From contig JBAZQZ010000012.1 in assembly GCA_041663205.1 (NCBI GenBank), positions 1 through 29,604 on the forward strand: a stretch of DNA of 29,604 nucleotides, in the 5' to 3' direction. The position numbers were made by a program, and so were the translations under genes. Shown one piece after another: positions 15,793 through 25,070 of the stretch (positions are counted from its first letter, which is position 1; each line of letters opens with the position of its first letter). The notes under the pieces were generated by a model. The model made no database searches, was not told where the DNA came from, and saw nothing but the letters and a program-made list of their open reading frames with translations. The stretch is from UM-FILTER-38-24 sp041663205 (GTDB lineage Bacteria > Patescibacteriota > Gracilibacteria > UBA1369 > LOWO2-01-FULL-3).

Positions 15793-17619
15793 ATGGGTGA
15801 AGGTTTGTCATCTGAGAGGGAAATGGCTTCGAAAAAGCCACCTAAGATGCCTGAAAAAGCCGATGAAGTGTCTAAAGGTGCTGTGAAGGCCAGAAGTGAT
15901 ATTTCTGCGATGCCCGCTATTTTGGTTTGTAAAAAACAGGATGGAAATTCTGTGTTGCTTAGATCCGGCTGTCGTTTGGATATTAAAAATCTTAGAGATA
16001 AAGTGAAATTTTTGCAGGCGTTACGAAGCGCTGCGGCTTTCGAAGAAATGGCTGATAAATTGCCGAAATATGTGGATTTATCGAAGCGTGAACTTTCCGC
16101 TATTTATCCCGGGAGTGGTGCTCATATTGCACCTCTTGCGATGGCGGCCAGGCTGATTGATAAAAAGCTGATAGATAGAGCTGTCTTCACTCAAACTGAT
16201 ATAAAAGATGAACGTGTCGATGATTTGTGGAAAAATCTGAATTTCTTGGCTAAAGCAAATCCTGATTTTAAGATTGAAAAGATGGTAAAAAGGCAAAATG
16301 CTACCGGGGGATATGCTGTTGATTTTAGAATTTTATACAAAGGTAAAGAGATTTTGATTACTTTGCTTATTCGGGCCAGCGGTAACGATTATTTTCATAA
16401 AAATGATTTTAAAAATACGGATCTGTTTATTTCGCATGATTCTGCGGAGTGCGATCCTCATTTGGCGGTAATGTTTATGTTTACCAAATATGTCGATGCT
16501 GTCAGGAAGACTAAGAAAAGCATTCCGATTATTATGGAAAATGTCGGGCAATATGTGAATCCTGATGACTGGTTTATGGGTAGGCCTTTAAAATTTGGAC
16601 TTAGGGGGGATTTGGCATTGTTCGGGAAATTTGAGCGGGGAAGTAGGCCATATGGGCATAGGGTAATGCAGGATTATAAGGGGGCGAACGGTGAAGAGAT
16701 TCGTGCTGAGACGGGGGCGCCATTTGCCGAGAATGCTGTCATTTTGAGGCCACATCCTGAACTTCTAAAAATGGATCCGAAGGCTTTGGATGTGATGGTT
16801 GACATTACCGGTTTTGCTTTGAATGGTGAGGAGGATGGAACTGTTAGTCGTGATAATTTGTCCAGCGATAAAACTGAAAGGAGGTATCCTTTTGGTCATG
16901 TTGTCGGATACGGAGAGTATCTTCTTGATCATATGAGAAGTGTTGGCCCAAATCTTGAGAGAGGACTTGCTTTGAGGATTTTGTATGGGACATATGCTTT
17001 TAATTCTTATGGCATTGATGCTTATCTTACGAGATATTACAGTAAAAATCCCGATGTCGGGACAAATAAGGTTTTTCAATTGATAGATCGTTGTGTTGCG
17101 GCGTTGAGTAAAGAAGATTTGAAATATCTTGGAGGGAATATTGATTCTTTGAAAAAAATTGTTGAGTCTTATGGAAAAGTTTGGTCTGAATATAGGTATG
17201 TTCGGGAGTTGGATGCCGGTGGTGGACTGAAGATGGAGGCTGACAGGCTTAGAAAGGAGGCTCGAGAAATTGATCGTCGTGTGATCCCTTTGAGTGAGAA
17301 AGAAAAGAATTTGAGAAAAAGGTGGAGAGAGCTTAAAAAGACTGAGGGATGGAGTAAAAGAGTTAATGGCATGATTGATGAGGATGAGAGGCTTCTACTG
17401 AGGTCCAACCAAATGATTGCCGAATCTCGTGCAAAGCATGACGAGTCTGATGCGAAAGAGAAGGAAAGTAAGGTAAAAGAGCAGGAAGTTAGGATGGAAA
17501 ATGAAAGAGTGGCTAAACGTTGCGAAGGTCTTTATTATAAATTTAAGAAAAATGAATTTTTGGAAGCGAAGGCTAAGTTTATGAAGAGAGGAAATATGGC
17601 TTTTGAATCAAAAAAATAA
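15793..17619 (+). CDS. Unrecognised 608-aa protein with Rossmann-like N-terminal region and C-terminal coiled coil
   Basis: I do not recognise a family. Residues 1-45 are a charged, low-complexity lead. A mixed alpha/beta region follows in which YPGSGAHIAPLAMA (about 105-118) resembles a glycine-rich nucleotide- or SAM-binding loop at the end of a beta strand. It is followed by a second strand ending AVFTQTDIKDER. ITLLIRASGNDYF and TDLFISHDSAECDPHLAVM (about 210-232) continue the alternating pattern. The C-terminal ~130 residues (from about 470) are strongly charged and heptad-like, rich in Lys, Glu and Arg: a long coiled coil. No signal peptide or membrane helix is seen. It is first of a probable two-gene operon with the transglutaminase-like gene, 9 bp downstream. 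Function unknown; methyltransferase-like is only a possibility because the other MTase motifs are unclear. Confidence 0.75.
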   Translation: MGEGLSSEREMASKKPPKMPEKADEVSKGAVKARSDISAMPAILVCKKQDGNSVLLRSGCRLDIKNLRDKVKFLQALRSAAAFEEMADKLPKYVDLSKRELSAIYPGSGAHIAPLAMAARLIDKKLIDRAVFTQTDIKDERVDDLWKNLNFLAKANPDFKIEKMVKRQNATGGYAVDFRILYKGKEILITLLIRASGNDYFHKNDFKNTDLFISHDSAECDPHLAVMFMFTKYVDAVRKTKKSIPIIMENVGQYVNPDDWFMGRPLKFGLRGDLALFGKFERGSRPYGHRVMQDYKGANGEEIRAETGAPFAENAVILRPHPELLKMDPKALDVMVDITGFALNGEEDGTVSRDNLSSDKTERRYPFGHVVGYGEYLLDHMRSVGPNLERGLALRILYGTYAFNSYGIDAYLTRYYSKNPDVGTNKVFQLIDRCVAALSKEDLKYLGGNIDSLKKIVESYGKVWSEYRYVRELDAGGGLKMEADRLRKEAREIDRRVIPLSEKEKNLRKRWRELKKTEGWSKRVNGMIDEDERLLLRSNQMIAESRAKHDESDAKEKESKVKEQEVRMENERVAKRCEGLYYKFKKNEFLEAKAKFMKRGNMAFESKK

Positions 17620-17628
17620 AATGTTAGC

Positions 17629-18702
17629 ATGAAAACTTTTGGAAAAATTTTGGGATGGATTGTGTTGCTGTTTACGCCGTATGTGAGTTTTTTTGAGTGG
17701 AAGGTGGACAGGTTTTTTACGCATGTTCGCTCGACCGACAGGTTGTCTGACATAAAGGAGGAATTGCTCTTTTTGATGCGGAAAAATTTGATTGTTGTAA
17801 ATATTTGGATGGAGAAAAAATTCAAAGGGTATCAGTATTTGTCGAAAGGGAAAAGGAGGGCGATGTATGAAAATGCGCAGAAAATTTCCGAGAAATTTTT
17901 GAAGTTTTGCGAGGCTAGTAAAATCGATGAAATATTTGTTCGGGCGGAAATTAAGGAAAATGATTTGACGTATCCGGAGGGCGGGACCGAAAAAATTGTT
18001 TTTTTGCGAAAGATTGCTGATTTTTTACAGCCTGAAAATCTTTATCATTACATCGAAACTTCGAGTTTCGGCAAACTTTTGAATGATCCTGAAAAAGAAA
18101 AACTTGAGGGTGATTGTAATCAAATTGTGACGCTCTATGTTTATCTTTTTTCGCTTAAATACGACATAAATGAGCTGAATATAAAACTTTTGCCGGAGCA
18201 TGTTTGTTTGCATTTCAGGAATATCGATGTTGAGGCGACGAACGGGACTTTTACGCGATATCGCGAATCTGTGGATGTGCTTCCGGTGACTGAAATTATT
18301 GCGACAAATATGCTGGATATTCCGGATTATCGCGAGGAGGCTGTTGTGATTTCGCCGCGAACGATGGTGAAAAGCGCGCAACTTGCTTATGCGACGAGCA
18401 GTCTTAGAAGTCTTGTTGAAAAAAATCTTAACATTGCTTATGAAAATCTTGGAAATAGCGCTTATAGCGCTGGAGATTTCACTGCGGCGATATTTTATTT
18501 CGAGAAGGCGGGGAATAATGAAATGTTGAAGGCTTGTTACGGCAAAGAATATAATTCGCTTGTCGACAAGGTTTCTTCGGTGAAAACGGTTGAGCAGGCG
18601 AAGGTGTTCAAATCCACTTACCAGCGTATGCTCTTTTTGGCCCAGAAGATGGGGGACAGCAAATTGGAGGAATGGGCGAGAAAGATGTTGGGGGGAATGT
18701 AG
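17629..18702 (+). CDS. Transglutaminase-like Cys protease fold protein with TPR, membrane-anchored
   Basis: 357 residues. An N-terminal hydrophobic segment (about 6-23, KILGWIVLLFTPYVSFF) can anchor it in the membrane. The middle carries a transglutaminase-like core: Cys163 in EGDCNQIVTLYVYLF, His191 in LLPEHVCLHF and Asp200 or Glu202 in NIDVEATNG, the usual Cys-His-Asp order. TPR-like helices follow near 275-310 (NIAYENLGNSAYSAGDFTAA and IFYFEKAGN), as in SirB1-type proteins that combine the two domains. Known relatives are peptidases, cross-linkers or inactive scaffolds; which applies here is not visible. It begins 9 bp after the 608-aa gene with no SD. A second, larger protein with the same triad order lies at 22344-25070. 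Confidence 0.7.
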   Translation: MKTFGKILGWIVLLFTPYVSFFEWKVDRFFTHVRSTDRLSDIKEELLFLMRKNLIVVNIWMEKKFKGYQYLSKGKRRAMYENAQKISEKFLKFCEASKIDEIFVRAEIKENDLTYPEGGTEKIVFLRKIADFLQPENLYHYIETSSFGKLLNDPEKEKLEGDCNQIVTLYVYLFSLKYDINELNIKLLPEHVCLHFRNIDVEATNGTFTRYRESVDVLPVTEIIATNMLDIPDYREEAVVISPRTMVKSAQLAYATSSLRSLVEKNLNIAYENLGNSAYSAGDFTAAIFYFEKAGNNEMLKACYGKEYNSLVDKVSSVKTVEQAKVFKSTYQRMLFLAQKMGDSKLEEWARKMLGGM

Positions 18703-19045
18703 GGGGCTGGTGTGTTGGTGGGCTAGGCTGGTTCAGGGAGGCCGGTTTGATTTCTTTTGCGGACGTTGCTGGACAATTAATTTGTTCACGAGTTGGCACT
18801 CGTGGCATGTGTTGGCTGAAAAGCGGGATAAATTTTTCTAACGTTACCGTCGAATCAGAAAATAAAATTGGTTCGTGTCGAGGGAGGGGGTGATCGCCTC
18901 TAACGCGCGCGTTAAGCCAGAAAGCAAATTTTACGTATGTCCAGTTCGTTTTTGGCTTGTGTTTGGTTTTTTGTAAGAATTTATCGAATTGGTTGATGTG
19001 TAGGTTGTTTTTTCCGGCTTTTTGTGCTAGAATATCCTGATATAA
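18703..19045. other. Intergenic region with hairpin, GC palindrome and promoter
   Basis: The first ~200 nt are G-rich compared with surroundings. The region holds hairpin CACGAGT-TGGC-ACTCGTG (18787-18804) and a perfect 14-nt palindrome TAACGCGCGCGTTA (18901-18914). It ends with the promoter for the downstream operon. No protein gene is convincing; short open frames here lack coherent composition. Confidence 0.6.
19005..19033 (+). promoter_or_regulatory. Promoter of the SBP-phosphatase-TGase operon
   Basis: TTGTTT (19005-19010), 17 nt, TAGAAT (19028-19033) with extended -10 TGC. The predicted start is only about 6 nt before the ATG at 19046, so the mRNA would be nearly leaderless unless Met10 (19073) is used. 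Confidence 0.65.
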
Positions 19046-20767
19046 ATGAATCTAAAAGTGGAAGAAAACAAAATGCAAAATCAGGCTGGAAATCAAAGTA
19101 AGGGCGCCGGGGCAGAGGCGGTTATGAAGCAGGAAGGTGCTCATGGGGGTTCGGTTGGCGATAAGCCAAAAACCGCTGAGGTAAAGGCCGCGCCTCAAGA
19201 AAATGTTTTTGAATACGCGGAATCGAAAGGGTCGAAATTTGTTAAATATTCATTCTACACCGTGTTTGTCGGAGCGTTTGTCTGGATTGGATTTAATCTG
19301 TTTTTTCAACAGCCGGCAAGTTTCTTTTTGGGCTTAACGAAGCTGTTTGCGGGGCCTGTTGCGGAGATGGCGAAGATGAATGAGCTTCGTGTCATGTTGC
19401 CTTACGAAGAGGTTTCTTTTGAGCCTACGAAGACCGATCCGCTTGTCGGGACGCGTCTTGAAAACACTTATGATCCGCTTGTCAGGCCGGACAGGGATTT
19501 CAGAATGAAGCCCGCGCTTGCGCTTTCGTGGGGCGTAATCGGAGAGACTATGTGGGAGTTTAATTTGCGCCCGAATGTTATTTTTCATGATGGTTCCGCG
19601 TTTAGCGCGACGGATGTCGTGGCGAGCTTGAATCGGGCGAAAAATCATGATGATTCCGAGCTTAAAGATGTTTTGAAAAATATTGAAAAGGTTGAAATCG
19701 TGGACGATTTGGCTGTCAGAGTTTTTACGAAAGTTCCGGATCCGATGCTTTTAAGCGAGCTTGCGAGCGTGCTTATCATCCCTTCGGAATATGAGAAAAA
19801 AATTATCGAAACTCCTGTCGGGACGGGGCCTTATATGTTTGAAAAAATTTATCCGCAGGACAGAATTGTTTATAAAAGATTTGATAAATACTGGGGCGAT
19901 AAGCCGAAATTCGAGACTGTTGTTTTGTACGGACGAAGCGATATTTCCGAGCGCGGGAACATGCTTTTAAATGGAAAAGTTGATTTGCTTACTTTCGTGC
20001 CTTTTTCTGCGATTGAGACTTTTAAAGAACGCAATTTTAAAATCGTGAGCGTGCCGACGCTTTCCATGGAATTTTTGCTTTTCAATGTGAATTCAAAAGT
20101 TTTGCAGAATGCGGAAAATAGAAATGCGATTCGGCTGGCTGTTGACACCGGGGTGTTAGCGAATTCGTTGAAGGGCTCAGCCAAGGCAATAAATCAATAT
20201 GCGAGCAATGGGGTTTTCGGGTTTAATCCGAATATTTTGACTCCGAAATACGATATGAAGGTTTCAAAAGAAACCGTTTCAAAACTCGGACTTAAGGATA
20301 TGACGCTCACCATGAGTTTGCCAGACGGACTGCAGTATATCGGCGATTACGTGAAAAAAGATTTGGGCGCGGTCGGGATAAATCTTTTGATTTCTTACTT
20401 CGATGATTTTGAAAAATTTATGGAAAGTGTGGATAGTGGCGCGGCCGATTTGTATTTTTTCGGGTATCAATCAAACTTCGGGGACGCGAATGATTTTATG
20501 AAAGATATGGCTCACAGTAAAGCGCAATTCAATTACGGAAAATATTCAAATCTCAATGCGGATCAGTTGATTGCTTCAGCGTCCACTGAAATGGATCCGC
20601 AAAAAAGACGAATGTTTTTGCAGGATGCGATGAAAGTTTTGGTGGAGGAAGATCCCATCGGTGTGCCGCTTCTTGAGTATGAGGCGTTTTATTCTTTTTC
20701 CGACAAAATCGATTATGCGCCCAGGATAGACGAAAGTTTGTATTTCGATGACGTAAATATTAAATGA
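19046..20767 (+). CDS. Membrane-anchored family 5 extracellular solute-binding protein (peptide/nickel type)
   Basis: 573 residues. A cytoplasmic, low-complexity N-terminus (1-65) is followed by one transmembrane helix (about 67-87, FYTVFVGAFVWIGFNLFF), not a lipoprotein or cleavable signal. The rest is an SBP_bac_5 domain: LENTYDPLVRPDRDFRMKPALALSW, WEFNLRPNVIFHDGSAFSATDV, TPVGTGPYMFEKIYPQDRIV, and the lobe-2 hinge FLLFNVNSK...NRNAIRLAVD. FFGYQSNFGDANDFM follows. Family members bind peptides, metals or other small ligands and normally deliver them to an ABC permease. No permease or ATPase gene is nearby. Instead its TGA overlaps the ATG of the phosphatase gene (ATGA), so the two are translationally coupled. 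I infer that it is an extracellular sensor for that membrane protein. The ligand is unknown. Confidence 0.85.
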   Translation: MNLKVEENKMQNQAGNQSKGAGAEAVMKQEGAHGGSVGDKPKTAEVKAAPQENVFEYAESKGSKFVKYSFYTVFVGAFVWIGFNLFFQQPASFFLGLTKLFAGPVAEMAKMNELRVMLPYEEVSFEPTKTDPLVGTRLENTYDPLVRPDRDFRMKPALALSWGVIGETMWEFNLRPNVIFHDGSAFSATDVVASLNRAKNHDDSELKDVLKNIEKVEIVDDLAVRVFTKVPDPMLLSELASVLIIPSEYEKKIIETPVGTGPYMFEKIYPQDRIVYKRFDKYWGDKPKFETVVLYGRSDISERGNMLLNGKVDLLTFVPFSAIETFKERNFKIVSVPTLSMEFLLFNVNSKVLQNAENRNAIRLAVDTGVLANSLKGSAKAINQYASNGVFGFNPNILTPKYDMKVSKETVSKLGLKDMTLTMSLPDGLQYIGDYVKKDLGAVGINLLISYFDDFEKFMESVDSGAADLYFFGYQSNFGDANDFMKDMAHSKAQFNYGKYSNLNADQLIASASTEMDPQKRRMFLQDAMKVLVEEDPIGVPLLEYEAFYSFSDKIDYAPRIDESLYFDDVNIK

Positions 20768-22347
20768 AAATATCCATTCGAAACAAATTGATTCTCGCGA
20801 TTTCACTGCTCGTTATAGTGTTGTTTTCGATTGCGGGAATGCTTTTTATCAGCGAGAAAAAGATTGAACTCGCGGACGATATTTATACGAATGCGCTCGC
20901 GTTTTCGCGACTTACCGCGCCGACTGTTGTGTATAATTATGATCTTTATTTGGCGCAAAACGGATTTGTTTATTTCAACAGAGAAATAAATTCTGTTTTT
21001 GATCAAAATGCGGATGTGTCGGTGATCAAAGTTTTGAATTTTTCGGGAGAGGTTTTGTACGATTCTTCCGTCGACACTGATAAGAAATATGATGGAGAGA
21101 AGCGCGTAATCAAAGATGATGATTTGATGGCGCAAGTAAAGGCGGAATCAATTTCTTTGAAAACTTTGGACGGGAAAATTGTTTATTTGAAACAAAATGC
21201 CACCGGTGATTTTGAGTTTGTCGATAAATTTGAAAAGCCTGTGGAGGCCTTGGAGAAGGGAACTATGATTGATTATTTTGTTGTTCCTTCGACCGAGAAA
21301 TATTCCGTTTTTTACAAAATCGATTATAAAAATTTGGATGAGAGGGTTGCGCTTATGGTCAAGAGAATCGTGTATTTGGTGCTTTTCGGTATCATGATGG
21401 GAATGATTATGTCGTTTGTGATGTCGCTGCAGGTGACGAAGTCCGTGAAAAAACTTGTGACCGGCGCGGAAGGAATCGCGAGCGGAGATTTTTCCACGCA
21501 AGTAAGTATCGACAGTGGCGATGAACTTGGATTTTTGGGCAAGGCATTCAATAAAATGGCGGTTGACTTGGGGGCGAGTGTTGAGGCGAAAGTTTACAAA
21601 GAACGTGTGGCGCGTGAGCTTGAACTTGCGACGCAGATTCAGCAAAGGCTTGTTCCTCACGACGACAAACTTCCGAAATTTGAAGGTCTTGATATTTCCG
21701 GAGGGCTTATTCCCGCCGGCGAAATCGGAGGAGATATTTATGATTTTATAAAAATAAATGATGACAAACTTTTGATGTATCTTGGTGATGTGACGGGACA
21801 TGGAGTGCCTGCGGGAATCGTGAGTTCTATTGCGAATGCTTTGTTTTACGGGTATTCGGATCGCGAGGACATCAAACAGGTCGTGGTGGACGTAAACCGC
21901 GTGCTTAAGGCAAAAACAATGCCTACGATGTTTTTGACTTTGTGTTTCGGACAATGGAAACCTTCAACAAAGAAATTTTCTTATGTAAATGCCGGCCACG
22001 AACAAATTATTCATTACAAGGCGAGTGCGCAAGATGTTGAGGTAAGACCGTCGGGGGGAATGGCGCTGGGAATGATCCCCGATGTTTCAAAGATTTTGAA
22101 AGTTGATGAAATTGATTTGGCGACTGGGGACTTTATTGTTCTTTACAGCGATGGGATTCCTGAGTCTTGGAGAAATGAAAAAGAAATTTACGGAATGGAA
22201 AGACTTACCGAAGCCGTGAAAAAGTTTGGCAAACTTCCGACTGCGAAGGAAGTGAAGGAGGCGATTTTGGCCGACGTAAAAGCCTTTGTAAATGGATATA
22301 CGCAAATGGATGATATTACGATAGTGGTGATAAAAAGGACAAAATGA
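20764..22347 (+). CDS. Membrane sensor with HAMP and SpoIIE-type PP2C phosphatase domain
   Basis: 527 residues. TM1 is at about 8-29 and an extracytoplasmic sensor domain at about 30-198. TM2 is at 201-222, a HAMP linker at 222-275 (TKSVKKLVTGAEGIASGDFS), and a short helical connector (VARELELATQIQQRLVP) leads on. The RsbU/SpoIIE-type PP2C domain follows to the end. Metal-binding aspartates are visible in GGDIYDF (322-328), GDVTGHG (341-347), YSDGIPE and QMDDITIVV. Such enzymes dephosphorylate anti-sigma-factor antagonists. No anti-sigma factor, antagonist or sigma gene is in the window, so the target is unknown. It overlaps both neighbours by ATGA. It would sense something outside, perhaps through the solute-binding protein, and report inside. 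Confidence 0.9.
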   Translation: MKISIRNKLILAISLLVIVLFSIAGMLFISEKKIELADDIYTNALAFSRLTAPTVVYNYDLYLAQNGFVYFNREINSVFDQNADVSVIKVLNFSGEVLYDSSVDTDKKYDGEKRVIKDDDLMAQVKAESISLKTLDGKIVYLKQNATGDFEFVDKFEKPVEALEKGTMIDYFVVPSTEKYSVFYKIDYKNLDERVALMVKRIVYLVLFGIMMGMIMSFVMSLQVTKSVKKLVTGAEGIASGDFSTQVSIDSGDELGFLGKAFNKMAVDLGASVEAKVYKERVARELELATQIQQRLVPHDDKLPKFEGLDISGGLIPAGEIGGDIYDFIKINDDKLLMYLGDVTGHGVPAGIVSSIANALFYGYSDREDIKQVVVDVNRVLKAKTMPTMFLTLCFGQWKPSTKKFSYVNAGHEQIIHYKASAQDVEVRPSGGMALGMIPDVSKILKVDEIDLATGDFIVLYSDGIPESWRNEKEIYGMERLTEAVKKFGKLPTAKEVKEAILADVKAFVNGYTQMDDITIVVIKRTK

Positions 22348-25070
22348 ACCAAGAATTAAATCAAAATGAGGATGGGGCTTTATCCAAGGAGATTGCTACT
22401 TCTGTTTATTTGAACAGGGATGCGATGTTTGCGATGAAGTCGGTTTTGTCCAGATTTGAGGATATTGCTGGAGATACCGGTGTTGATCTGGAGGATTTAA
22501 GTTCCGAGTTGGAGATTTTGGGAGCTGTATTTGAAGGCATGAGGGAGATTGGTTTTGGCAAGGGTGAAGTCAGATTTTTTAACGGTGGTTTTAAAACTAA
22601 ATTCCTGCAATTGTTAAAGGCTTTGGGGACGAAAATTTCTACTGTCGGTGGAGAAAAAGTTCCTGAAATTTTGCAAAAATTAAATGCGATTGAGTCTGCT
22701 TTTTCTCGTATTGACCCTCAATCTGCCATTGTTGATTCTCGCGGAAGAAATGAAATTTTGAGGATAGCCGCCGGTGTACTTGCCGGTGTTGCGCTTGTTG
22801 TTTCATTGGACAGAAGTGGCGTGATTGGCAAAGTTGCGGATAAAGGTACTAGAACCACTCCTGTTGAGGTTGTGTTGGATGAAAATTATAAAAGTAATCT
22901 TGAAGAGAGAGAGGCGGTCAAGCTTGTTGAAAAAAAACCGGAAATAAAAAAGGTGGAAGATGAAGTAAAGGATTCCGATGAAGTTGTCGGGAAGGGTGTA
23001 CGTGGTTCTTACGAAGGCAGACTTCCCCCTCCTGATCTTGTTAAGCTGGAGAGTTTTAAGCGGTGGGCAAAAGATTTGTATGGCGTTGGGAAGATTCCTT
23101 ATCTTGAGTATTTTTTAAGGGGAGAAGAAGTTTATTGGAATTTTGATGAAGCACAAATGAAAAAAGTTTCGGATAAAATGGCTGAGTTTGGTAAACATCC
23201 TGACAAGTTGAGGGATATGGATGTTATTTCTTTTCTTGATTCTGTTTCTAATTTTGTGACGTCTCCGGCTACTAATGCGGATTCCAGAAATAGAGATCCT
23301 CGTCTTGTTTCTCTTTTAAACGATGATCAGAATGTCGGGAATTGTGTTGCGAGGACGAAAGCTACGATAGCTCTTGTTCAGAAACATAGACCTGAATTGA
23401 TGAAGGATATTCGGGTTCAGATGTTTGAGAATCATTATAGGGCGGTTGCTATTGTTGATGGGGTTTTGTATTCACTTGATACTTCTTTGGAGGCTGTTCG
23501 TGATTATGACATTTATGGGACATATTTTATTAAGGCTGAAGATGCTTTCGTGAAGCCACTTTTGAAAGTTCCATTTGTCGAGAGGGATGCCAGAAAGGAG
23601 ACTGCAAGAGTTTTGAGGGTATTAAAAAAAGATACATTTTTGATGGATATTCCCACTGAAGCAAAACCTTTTGTTCATTCCGAAAAAGGTTTCGCGGATT
23701 TTACCAAATTGCCTTTTTCTCCGGTTTCTAGTTATGGTGTCAATGGATCTTCCTCTTTGGTTGCGTTTAGGGGGAAAGGTGTGGGTTATGGTTATAGGGG
23801 GGAGGACGTTTTTTATGATTCAGTTGAAACGAGTTTGTCTTTGGGGCAACTTGGGGGTGTTGATTTTTCTGACAGGGGTGGTGATGATACTTTTTATACT
23901 CCAGGACTTGTTTCTTCAAGGGAGGGGATTTCTAACGGGAAAGTTGTTGACAAGGCGGAAATGGTGAGAATTTTGGCGGGTCTTGATAGCGATGGGATTG
24001 TATTACATCTTAATGGTATAAAGGAGTTTGGTCCCGGGGCTACTGAAGAGCTCGCGAAGTGGATAGAAGGGAGGGGGAAAGGGTTGCATTCTGTTTTTTT
24101 GAATGGTTTAGAGCGTTCAGTCCCTAGTGATGTGGAAGGGCTTGCTAGTCTGCTGAAAAGCAAAAGAATCAATCACCTTTATCTAAATGGATTGCACGAT
24201 TTTCCCCTTAAGGAAGTGATGGTCGCAAATGAGGCGATGCCAGCCGAACAGAAGGGGTGGAATACGGTTGCTTTACATCTTGATGGGGTGAAACATTTTA
24301 GTGACAAAACGTTGGTTGGTTTGAGGGGAAGTGGTCTTAAACTTTCTTTTCTTTCTCTTGGAGGGATGAAAAATCCAGGAATTGAGGATGGAAAAGCAAT
24401 TGTTTCATTGATCTCCGGTCGTTTATTGCTGAATGGGCTTGAGGAAATCAATGATGATTTTGCTCGTGCTTTTGGAGTTTCTCGTTATGGGATGCGGGCA
24501 GAGATGAACGGTTTGAAGAGTTTGTCTGTATCTGCCGCTTCGATTTTGGGGAAGTCTGTTTCTAATTTTGAGATGAATGGGATTAGAGTTTTTCCTCCTG
24601 AGGTCGCCAAAGGTTTTGTCGGGTATAAAGGTTGTCTCTTTTTAGAAGGGGTTGATTATTTGCCTGTTGAGTTAGCTAAAGTTATGTCTGAATATACTTT
24701 GGATATTTTCCGTTTCGGAGTTAATTCTTTTGAGGATGGAGCTTTGGATGCTTTGTCTGGGATTAAGGTGCAGCAAGAAGTCGAGTTTGCAAGAGTTTCG
24801 AGTATTTCGGCCGAGAATGTTAGGGCTTTTGCGAAATTTTCTAATGTTGGTTCTCTGTCTTTCCCTGGCGTAGGAGAGATTGATCCTGGTGTTGCTGATA
24901 TTTTTGCTTCTTCTTCTGTTGAAGTTTACTTTGGATTGACTGCTGGATTGTCTTCAGATGTTGTTGGTGCGATTGTTAGGGCTGGTGGAAGAATTAGGAT
25001 GCCTTCAAATCATCCACAGTATCAGACTATTCAGCATGAGATTAGGAAGAGAAATACTAAGAGGCGTTGA
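22344..25070 (+). CDS. 908-aa membrane protein with transglutaminase-like triad and LRR-like repeats
   Basis: The N-terminal ~135 residues are helical. A transmembrane helix follows (about 139-155, LRIAAGVLAGVALVVSL), then a Lys/Glu linker. A transglutaminase-like core spans about 230-400: Cys334 in QNVGNCVARTKATIAL, His364 in ENHYRAVAIVDG and Asp379 in YSLDTSLEAV, in the correct order. From about 550 to 890 there are irregular ~20-25-residue repeats of the LxLxGLxxL type, for example IVLHLNGIKEFG, HSVFLNGLER, NHLYLNGLHDFP, VALHLDGVKHFS and RLLLNGLEEI. They resemble the LRR-like solenoids of planctomycetes and other environmental bacteria. The ATG overlaps the stop of the phosphatase gene. 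The upstream AAGGAC is the only SD-like sequence near a start in this window. It ends with zero gap against the pentapeptide gene. I infer a surface effector or scaffold working with the phosphatase; its activity is untested. Confidence 0.75.
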   Translation: MNQELNQNEDGALSKEIATSVYLNRDAMFAMKSVLSRFEDIAGDTGVDLEDLSSELEILGAVFEGMREIGFGKGEVRFFNGGFKTKFLQLLKALGTKISTVGGEKVPEILQKLNAIESAFSRIDPQSAIVDSRGRNEILRIAAGVLAGVALVVSLDRSGVIGKVADKGTRTTPVEVVLDENYKSNLEEREAVKLVEKKPEIKKVEDEVKDSDEVVGKGVRGSYEGRLPPPDLVKLESFKRWAKDLYGVGKIPYLEYFLRGEEVYWNFDEAQMKKVSDKMAEFGKHPDKLRDMDVISFLDSVSNFVTSPATNADSRNRDPRLVSLLNDDQNVGNCVARTKATIALVQKHRPELMKDIRVQMFENHYRAVAIVDGVLYSLDTSLEAVRDYDIYGTYFIKAEDAFVKPLLKVPFVERDARKETARVLRVLKKDTFLMDIPTEAKPFVHSEKGFADFTKLPFSPVSSYGVNGSSSLVAFRGKGVGYGYRGEDVFYDSVETSLSLGQLGGVDFSDRGGDDTFYTPGLVSSREGISNGKVVDKAEMVRILAGLDSDGIVLHLNGIKEFGPGATEELAKWIEGRGKGLHSVFLNGLERSVPSDVEGLASLLKSKRINHLYLNGLHDFPLKEVMVANEAMPAEQKGWNTVALHLDGVKHFSDKTLVGLRGSGLKLSFLSLGGMKNPGIEDGKAIVSLISGRLLLNGLEEINDDFARAFGVSRYGMRAEMNGLKSLSVSAASILGKSVSNFEMNGIRVFPPEVAKGFVGYKGCLFLEGVDYLPVELAKVMSEYTLDIFRFGVNSFEDGALDALSGIKVQQEVEFARVSSISAENVRAFAKFSNVGSLSFPGVGEIDPGVADIFASSSVEVYFGLTAGLSSDVVGAIVRAGGRIRMPSNHPQYQTIQHEIRKRNTKRR

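Noticed and set aside
18703..18960. SRP RNA, tmRNA or RNase P RNA in the G-rich intergenic region
   Set aside because: None of their conserved sequence elements could be found; only one hairpin and one palindrome are present.
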